Assembly: GCA_021767625.1 (NCBI GenBank)
Contig: JAASTB010000044.1
Span: 1 to 11,130 of the forward strand
Origin: Wenzhouxiangella sp.
Lineage (GTDB): Bacteria > Pseudomonadota > Gammaproteobacteria > Xanthomonadales > Wenzhouxiangellaceae
Direction of reading: 5' to 3'
DNA length: 11,130 nucleotides
The notes under the pieces were generated by a model. It did not search any database and was not told the origin of the DNA. It was given only the letters and a program-made list of their open reading frames with translations. The translations under genes and the position numbers were made by a program. Position 1 is the first letter of the stretch; each line of letters starts with the position of its first letter. Below, one piece after another: positions 6,336 to 11,130 of this stretch.

Positions 6336-8387
6336 ATGAAAAAAGAACGCTCACACTCACACGACCATTCCGGGCACGAACACGGGGCCCATGGAAATAC
6401 TTCAGGCCATGAGTCGCACGACAAGCATTCGGGGCACTCCCCAGCCATGTTCCGCGACAAGTTCTGGCTTTCATTCGCCCTGACACTGCCGGTGGTGTAT
6501 TGGTCCGATCACATCGAGGGATTGCTGGGTTATACCGCAGTAACATTCCCGGGATCGATCTGGATCCCCCCGCTACTGGCCACGTTCGTGTTTCTCTATG
6601 GGGGCTGGGTCTTCATACAGGGGGCCATTAGAGAGCTGCGCGCTGGTCTGCCCGGCATGATGGCCTTGATTTCGCTGGCCATCGTAGTGGCTTTTCTCTT
6701 TTCCTGGGTGGTCCAGCTCAACATCATTCCCGCAGAGGCGCTCTGGTGGGAACTCGCGACACTGGTCACCATCATGCTGCTGGGCCACTGGATCGAAATG
6801 CGCTCGATTTCACAGGCGAGCGGTGCGCTACGGGAACTGGCGAAGCTTCTGCCCGACGAGGCGACGCGGATCACGGGGTCGGGTGAGGAGCGTGTTGCGG
6901 TTTCCGACCTCGAAGAAGGTGACCTGGTGCTCATCCGGCCCGGCGAAAAGGTCCCTGCAGACGGGGTGGTCAAGAAAGGCGAATCCTCGGTGAATGAATC
7001 GATGGTAACCGGGGAGTCTCGACCGCTCAAGAAGGCCGCAGAATCGGAGGTCATCGCCGGAACGATCAACGGCGAGGGCTCCCTGCAAGTCAATGTGACC
7101 GGAACCGGCGACAAAACAAAACTCTCCGGGATCATGCGCCTGGTCGCCGATGCCCAGAAATCTCGTTCCCGGATGCAGAACCTTGCCGACCGCGCCGCCC
7201 AGTTTCTCACCTATGCCGCGATTGCCGCCGCGACCCTCACACTGCTGGTCTGGTTCGCTCTTGGCGCGCCTGTCGACTTTACGGTCATCCGCGTCGTGAC
7301 GGTGCTGGTCATCGCCTGCCCGCATGCGCTCGGTCTGGCAGTGCCATTGGTAGTGGCTATTTCAACCACCCTAGGTGCCCGCGGAGGGCTTCTCATCCGC
7401 GATCGGCGGGGGCTGGAGGAAGCACGTAATCTCGACGTAGTCGTGTTTGACAAGACCGGAACGCTGACGCTCGGCGAATTTCGTGTTGTGGACATGGCAA
7501 CAGCTGACGAACTTTCCGACGACGAAGCGCTTCGAATCGCTGCCTCCATTGAATCGGAATCCGAGCATCCAATTGCCCGCGGCATCGTCAAGACCGCCGA
7601 CGACAAGGCAATTCGCTACGACTCACCCGACAGCTTCCGAAACATCACGGGCCGAGGCGTTGCCGCGAGTCTTCAGGGGAAGGACTACCTCATGGGTGGA
7701 GCAGCCCTACTCCGCTCCGAAGAGGCCACTATCCCGGAAGCCCTTAGCGAGACAGCCGATGCCAGTGCCGAACGCGGTCAGGCCGCCATCTTTCTCGTGA
7801 CAGAGGGCCAGGCCATCGCCGTATTTGCCGTTGCCGACGCCATTCGAGAAGAGAGTCGCGAGGCCGTCGACGATCTGCATGCCCGCGGCATCGAGGTGGC
7901 CATGCTGACCGGAGATTCGCAGGCTGTTGCCGATGCCGTCGGCCAAGCGCTGGGCATCGACACCGTCTTCGCCGAGGTCTTGCCTGAAGACAAGGCAACC
8001 AAGGTACGCGAGCTGCAGGCGCAGGGAAAGCGCGTGGCCATGGTGGGTGACGGCGTCAACGACGCCCCGGCTCTGGCCACTTCCGACATTGGAATCGCCA
8101 TTGGCGCCGGGACGGATGTGGCTGTCGAAGCCGGGCACATCGTGCTGGTGCGCTCCGACCCCCGTGACATCCCACGCATTGTTTCGCTCTCGCGCGCAAC
8201 CTACAACAAGATGATCCAGAACCTCTGGTGGGCAGCGGGATACAACATCTTTGCCATACCGCTGGCTGCCGGCGTGCTCGCAGCGTGGGGCATCCTGCTG
8301 ACACCTGCGCTGGGCGCCGTGCTCATGTCCGCCAGCACAATCATAGTCGCGATCAACGCGCAACTGCTCAAACGGGCGCAACTATAG
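6336..8387 (+). CDS. copB: CPH-type (P1B-3, CopB-like) copper-translocating P-type ATPase
   Basis: A 683-residue inner-membrane ATPase that should export copper from the cytoplasm at the cost of ATP. The N-terminus has ten His within residues 7-34 instead of a CxxC HMA domain, as in CopB-type enzymes. Visible motifs: TGES at 225-228 (actuator domain), intramembrane CPH at 328-330 (VLVIACPHALGLAVP), phosphorylation site Asp372 in FDKTGTL, SEHP with His411-Pro412 (nucleotide domain), and GDGVNDAP at 571-578. The last helices carry NLWWAAGYNIFAIPLAAG and TPALGAVLMSASTIIVAINA, the P1B-3 pattern. CPH with MSxST is linked in the family to Cu(II)/Cu(I)/Ag(I) export, as opposed to the CPC of CopA. 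Length is in the normal range. It forms the second half of the cluster with the DUF2933 gene 17 bases downstream. Confidence 0.96.
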   Translation: MKKERSHSHDHSGHEHGAHGNTSGHESHDKHSGHSPAMFRDKFWLSFALTLPVVYWSDHIEGLLGYTAVTFPGSIWIPPLLATFVFLYGGWVFIQGAIRELRAGLPGMMALISLAIVVAFLFSWVVQLNIIPAEALWWELATLVTIMLLGHWIEMRSISQASGALRELAKLLPDEATRITGSGEERVAVSDLEEGDLVLIRPGEKVPADGVVKKGESSVNESMVTGESRPLKKAAESEVIAGTINGEGSLQVNVTGTGDKTKLSGIMRLVADAQKSRSRMQNLADRAAQFLTYAAIAAATLTLLVWFALGAPVDFTVIRVVTVLVIACPHALGLAVPLVVAISTTLGARGGLLIRDRRGLEEARNLDVVVFDKTGTLTLGEFRVVDMATADELSDDEALRIAASIESESEHPIARGIVKTADDKAIRYDSPDSFRNITGRGVAASLQGKDYLMGGAALLRSEEATIPEALSETADASAERGQAAIFLVTEGQAIAVFAVADAIREESREAVDDLHARGIEVAMLTGDSQAVADAVGQALGIDTVFAEVLPEDKATKVRELQAQGKRVAMVGDGVNDAPALATSDIGIAIGAGTDVAVEAGHIVLVRSDPRDIPRIVSLSRATYNKMIQNLWWAAGYNIFAIPLAAGVLAAWGILLTPALGAVLMSASTIIVAINAQLLKRAQL

Positions 8388-8403
8388 CAACGAGGAAGAG
8401 CTC

Positions 8404-8679
8404 ATGGACCACAACCACCGAGACAATCATTCCGATCATGGGCAGCCGAATCGCTCCGTGAACTGGACATACTGGATCGTGCTCTGCGGATTCGGAGCCT
8501 TCGCGTTGCTGCTGCTGCTAGGGGAGCACCGCACACACCTGCTTGGACTGCTGCCCTTTCTGATCTTGCTGGCGTGTCCCTTCCTGCATATTTTCATGCA
8601 CAAGGGCCACGGCAGCCATTCGGGACACCAACCGCACGGTGATGCGGATCAGCGTGGAGGCAACCGTCATGAACCATGA
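8404..8679 (+). CDS. DUF2933 small membrane protein with His-rich ends
   Basis: A 91-residue protein with two hydrophobic helices (about 22-40 and 46-64) flanked by His-rich termini: MDHNHRDNHSDHG at the start, and HIFMHKGHGSHSGHQPHG after helix 2. The CPFLHIFMHKGHG block is the hallmark I associate with DUF2933, a family often found next to copper ATPases and copper oxidases. Both His-rich ends should lie on the same side of the membrane, so metal binding next to the ATPase is a reasonable inference; no activity is established. AGGA at 8393-8396 stands seven bases before the ATG. The 3' end overlaps the next gene by 11 bases. Confidence 0.85.
   Translation: MDHNHRDNHSDHGQPNRSVNWTYWIVLCGFGAFALLLLLGEHRTHLLGLLPFLILLACPFLHIFMHKGHGSHSGHQPHGDADQRGGNRHEP
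8656..8660 (+). promoter_or_regulatory. Ribosome site deciding the methyltransferase start
   Basis: GGAGG at 8656-8660 lies eight bases before ATG 8669, well placed for that start. The frame is open to a GTG at 8639, but that would add ten residues lying wholly inside the DUF2933 gene with no ribosome site, so 8669 is preferred. Confidence 0.75.
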
Positions 8680-9334
8680 AACCATTCAGGCGTACGGTCT
8701 ATGGGGTCTTGTTGTCCTCAATTCCGCAGTTTTCATACTCTTCGCCCTGAGCTTCTTCAAACCACAGTCGAAGCGGGACTGGCGGAGTTTCAGCGCCTTC
8801 AGTGCCTTTCTCGTGGCTCTTTTTGCGGAAATGTACGGCTTTCCGCTGACTATCTATCTCCTATCAGGATGGCTACAGTCACGGTTTCCAGGAATCGACT
8901 GGTTGTCACACGACGCCGGGCACCTGCTCGAAATGTTGTTCGGTTGGCAGGGCAATCCACATTTCGGGCCCTTCCACCTGGCCAGCTTTGCCTTCATCGG
9001 TCTCGGATTCTGGTTGATTGCCGCTGGCTGGCGGGAACTCTATCGAGCACAGCGAGAAGGTCGCCTGGCAACCGAAGGCCTCTACCGGCATGTGCGCCAT
9101 CCGCAGTATGTCGGCTTCATTTCAATCATGTTCGGCTTTCTGTTGCAGTGGCCGACGCTGCTCACGCTGGTCATGTTTCCGGTGTTGACCTGGATGTACC
9201 TGCATTTGGCGATCAGCGAGGAGAGGGAGAGCGAAGCACGTTTCGGGAATGACTGGCGACGCTACGCGAGTGCCACGCCACGCTTCATCCCTTCTCTCCG
9301 CGGAAAATTCGGTGAGGAGGATGGGAAGTCGTGA
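8669..9334 (+). CDS. Integral-membrane methyltransferase, ICMT/phospholipid methyltransferase fold
   Basis: A 221-residue membrane protein from ATG 8669. Several hydrophobic helices fill the first 120 residues. The C-terminal part holds the signature of the isoprenylcysteine carboxyl methyltransferase/phospholipid methyltransferase superfamily: LYRHVRHPQYVGF at about 138-150, with His141, Arg143, His144 and Pro145, then Glu184-Glu185 in LAISEERE, and a tail of the RFGNDWRRYASATPRFIP type. These positions form the S-adenosylmethionine site in the family. The methyl acceptor cannot be read from sequence; bacteria lack prenylated CaaX proteins, so a lipid, small molecule or metal/metalloid compound are all possible. 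It overlaps DUF2933 by 11 bases. Similar genes occur in other copper clusters to my recollection, so this is not a chance neighbour. Confidence 0.85.
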   Translation: MNHETIQAYGLWGLVVLNSAVFILFALSFFKPQSKRDWRSFSAFSAFLVALFAEMYGFPLTIYLLSGWLQSRFPGIDWLSHDAGHLLEMLFGWQGNPHFGPFHLASFAFIGLGFWLIAAGWRELYRAQREGRLATEGLYRHVRHPQYVGFISIMFGFLLQWPTLLTLVMFPVLTWMYLHLAISEERESEARFGNDWRRYASATPRFIPSLRGKFGEEDGKS

Positions 9335-9480
9335 ACGTATCCTTCTACAGCGCGAACGACACCATGACGGGCTTGATTTCGCCGTTTCGTCATCCCGTCT
9401 GCGGCTGGCTGCTCGGTGGCGACTTATGCGAATTCAATGGATATGATTGCGATCAGGATGACTCCCGGTATCAGACATGA
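9331..9480 (+). CDS. Possible 49-residue linking ORF
   Basis: A short open frame starts at GTG 9331, overlapping the methyltransferase stop (GTGA at 9331-9334), and ends at TGA 9478-9480, overlapping the ATG of the next gene (ATGA at 9477-9480). It fills what would otherwise be a 142-base gap. The predicted peptide has Cys at 24, 33 and 40 and an acidic C-terminal third (GGDLCEFNGYDCDQDD). No family is recognised and there is no signal peptide or clear helix. GGAGG at 9316-9320 is ten bases before the GTG, slightly far. An internal ATG at 9364 is a possible later start. Overlaps at both ends favour a real coupled gene, but at this length chance is a serious alternative, as is a decayed remnant. 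Confidence 0.35.
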   Translation: MNVSFYSANDTMTGLISPFRHPVCGWLLGGDLCEFNGYDCDQDDSRYQT

Positions 9481-10406
9481 CGGGTTGCCGGCTTTCCATC
9501 TTTGTGTGGGCGCCGGTCGTTGCGCTGCTGTGGGCAATTTGCTTTCCCTTCATCACCGTCGGACTGGCCGATGCGCCGCCGCTCCTTTTCGCCGCGCTGC
9601 GAGCGCTTTTCGCCGGGCTGCTCTTGTTGGCGATTCCGACCATTCTCCGGCGACCTCCCCAACCCAAAACAACGGCCAATCCGAGCAATTTGCTCCATCT
9701 GGCTGGTATAGGCCTTACCTTCACCGCGATGGGTTTCGGCGGAATGTTCTTGGGCGGCGGCAGCGTATCACCGGGACTTGCAACGGTGCTGGCGGGAAGC
9801 CAACCGCTTGTGGCTGCGCTGATGGCAGCCATCTGGCTGGAAGAGCCGCTGACGCGAAGGGTTCAGATCGGGATGATTCTCGGCTTTATCGGCGTCACAA
9901 TGGTCGGGAGCGAGGCTCTTTGGCTCGGCGGGCATCGATACCTGGCCGGCATGGCATGGATCCTCGTCGGAGTCTTGGGCACCGCATCCGGCAACATACT
10001 GCTGAAACGCTTCGCAGGCACAGAAATCCTCAGACCGATGGGCCTTCAGTTGCTGTTCGGCAGTGCATTTCTGCTCGCCCTGTCCCTACTCCGTCAGGAG
10101 ACCTGGCACATACAGTGGAGCCTCGGCTTGGTGGTGTCGCTGACGGTGCTCTCGTCGCTCGCCACGGCAATGATGGTGCTTTTGTGGTACGCGCTCTTGC
10201 AGCGCTATCCCCTGAACCGGCTCAACATCTTCAGCTTCTTGACACCGGCTTTCGGTTTACTGATCGGAAAGACCTTCTTCGAAGAAGCATTGTCCCTCCT
10301 GCAGCTCGCCGGGATTGCGGTAATCCTGCTTGGCATCGCGGTCATGCAATGGTGGGGCGCGAAGGGAACACGGGCCGATGAGATTCGAGACAGTGGCGAT
10401 GGTTGA
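9477..10406 (+). CDS. EamA/DMT-family transporter
   Basis: A 309-residue protein with about ten hydrophobic helices in two similar halves. Each half has the EamA pattern: an opening WAICFPFITVGL with a later LFAALRALFAGLLLL in the first, and GTASGNILLKRF with RYPLNRLNIFSFLTPAFGLLIGKTFFEE in the second. This is the drug/metabolite transporter superfamily, whose members mostly export amino acids, metabolites or drugs across the inner membrane. The substrate cannot be deduced, and a metal link is not established for the family. The ATG at 9477 has no good ribosome site of its own, which fits coupling to the small ORF ending at 9480. It may be a passenger in the copper operon or may export a metabolite connected with metal stress. 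Confidence 0.87.
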   Translation: MTGCRLSIFVWAPVVALLWAICFPFITVGLADAPPLLFAALRALFAGLLLLAIPTILRRPPQPKTTANPSNLLHLAGIGLTFTAMGFGGMFLGGGSVSPGLATVLAGSQPLVAALMAAIWLEEPLTRRVQIGMILGFIGVTMVGSEALWLGGHRYLAGMAWILVGVLGTASGNILLKRFAGTEILRPMGLQLLFGSAFLLALSLLRQETWHIQWSLGLVVSLTVLSSLATAMMVLLWYALLQRYPLNRLNIFSFLTPAFGLLIGKTFFEEALSLLQLAGIAVILLGIAVMQWWGAKGTRADEIRDSGDG

Positions 10407-10447
10407 CATCTTAGCTATCAACTTCAGTCAGATGAGAGGACGCAAAT

Positions 10448-11130
10448 ATGGATAGTCATTCAGGCTCCGCACACGCAGGCCACATGCCAACCAGTGGTCG
10501 CGGCATGACAATTGCCGCGTGGTTGACCGGCATCTATTTCATCATCGAGATGGCCATCGGTGTTTGGACCGGCTCGATTGCCGTCATATCCGACGCCTTT
10601 CACACCTTCTCGGCCGTGGGTGGCGTGTTGGTCGCCATCGTCGCGGCCCGCCTGGCTCACCGCCCCGCCGACGAGGACCGTAGCTTCGGCTGGTACCGCG
10701 CGGAACTGATCGGCGCGCTGGTCAACGGCGGCTTTCTACTGGCCATGGCCGTGTTCGTGATCGGCATGGGTGCCATGCGCCTGGCCGAACCCATCGACCT
10801 GCCCCCGGCGCCGATGCTTTGGGCCGCCGCCGGCGGTCTGGTCACCGAAGTCATCTCCCTGGCCCTGATCTGGAAGCAGAGCCGCAGCGATCTCAATGTC
10901 AAGGGCGCCCTCTGGCACATTATCCAGACTTTCATCGGCAGCCTACTGATCATCGTAACTGCACTAGTCATCCACTTCACCGGCTTCCTACTGATCGATC
11001 CGCTGCTGGGCATGGCATTCGGCTTCGTGCTGCTGTGGGCGAGCTGGGGCATCCTCAGGGATTCGATGCATCTCCTGATGGAGGGCACACCGGCCGATGT
11101 GGACCTTGCCGAAATCACCGAGGCGCTCAA
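10448..11130 (+). CDS. Cation diffusion facilitator (CzcD-like), atypical metal site, 3' truncated by window
   Basis: The frame is open from ATG 10448 to the window end (227 full codons); the C-terminal domain lies beyond. AGAGGA at 10435-10440 is seven bases upstream. A short N-terminal His-containing segment (His4, His9, His12) precedes about six membrane helices. CDF hallmarks are SIAVISDAFHTFSAVGG in TM2, RSFGWYRAELIGALVNG leading into TM3 (from about residue 79), and ILRDSMHLLMEGTP after TM6, typical of CzcD/ZitB. The usual HxxxD metal pair is broken in both helices: TM2 has His52 but Ala56, and TM5 has His157 (WHIIQT) but Thr161. The family normally exports Zn(II), Cd(II) or Co(II) in exchange for protons; with both Asp ligands gone, substrate or mechanism probably differs. 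It is the last gene seen in the cluster. Confidence 0.88.
   Translation, partial: MDSHSGSAHAGHMPTSGRGMTIAAWLTGIYFIIEMAIGVWTGSIAVISDAFHTFSAVGGVLVAIVAARLAHRPADEDRSFGWYRAELIGALVNGGFLLAMAVFVIGMGAMRLAEPIDLPPAPMLWAAAGGLVTEVISLALIWKQSRSDLNVKGALWHIIQTFIGSLLIIVTALVIHFTGFLLIDPLLGMAFGFVLLWASWGILRDSMHLLMEGTPADVDLAEITEAL

Noticed and set aside
7707..8381. A 224-codon minus-strand frame inside the ATPase gene
   Set aside because: It lies fully opposite the catalytic GDGVNDAP region of a canonical P-type ATPase and shows no family features.
8639..8668. GTG 8639 as the methyltransferase start
   Set aside because: It would add ten residues inside the DUF2933 coding region with no ribosome site, whereas ATG 8669 has GGAGG at eight bases.
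9416..10381. A 321-codon plus-strand frame overlapping the EamA gene in another frame
   Set aside because: The translation is Arg/Pro/His-rich without membrane helices or known motifs, whereas the 9477 frame gives a complete ten-helix EamA transporter.
10403..10408. TTGACA as a -35 box before the CDF gene
   Set aside because: No acceptable -10 hexamer follows at 16-19 bases, and the hexamer overlaps the end of the EamA coding region. Probably chance.

Overview
The window reads as one continuous block of a plus-strand copper/silver (heavy-metal) resistance operon from a GC-rich bacterium. Gene order, high GC at third codon positions and protein similarity from memory suggest a proteobacterium, most likely a gammaproteobacterium. 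I cannot name the genus. No RNA genes, insertion sequences, CRISPR arrays, convincing terminators or minus-strand genes were seen. Genes overlap or lie a few to ~80 bases apart, so a single transcript (or a few internally re-initiated ones) is likely.

Layout. 1-350: 3' end of a CusB-type periplasmic adaptor ending in a Met/Asp/His/Glu pentapeptide-repeat tail. 347-3478: CusA, the Cu(I)/Ag(I) RND pump. 3509-3811: small DUF5676-like membrane protein. 3846-4952: membrane-anchored c-type cytochrome fused through a His/Asp-rich linker to an NTF2/SnoaL-like domain. 4936-5445: DUF411 (CopG-like) Cys-rich lipoprotein. 5449-5769: a short P-II-like protein, probably of the group that travels with CusA/CzcA pumps. 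5773-6252: unassigned four-helix membrane protein with a TTG start. 6336-8387: CPH-type (P1B-3, CopB-like) copper P-type ATPase with a His-rich N-terminus. 8404-8679: DUF2933 membrane protein with His-rich ends. 8669-9334: integral-membrane methyltransferase of the isoprenylcysteine/phospholipid methyltransferase fold. 9331-9480: possible 49-residue ORF linking its neighbours by stop/start overlaps. 9477-10406: EamA/DMT-family transporter. 10448-11130: N-terminal part of a cation diffusion facilitator that lacks both usual transmembrane Asp ligands.

How they may work together. The ATPase would move copper from cytoplasm to periplasm, and CusA with its adaptor would carry periplasmic Cu(I)/Ag(I) across the outer membrane. 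The DUF411 lipoprotein and the many His/Met-rich tails could bind or pass on periplasmic copper, and the cytochrome c could couple copper redox state to electron transfer. The P-II-like protein is a candidate allosteric controller of the pump. The roles of the methyltransferase, EamA transporter, 159-residue membrane protein and atypical CDF are not known from sequence alone.

Most worth a second look: the cytochrome c/NTF2 fusion, the P-II-like protein with its membrane partner one codon downstream in the same frame, the CDF protein without its Asp metal ligands, the CusA proton-relay Lys replaced by Ile, and the 49-residue linking ORF.
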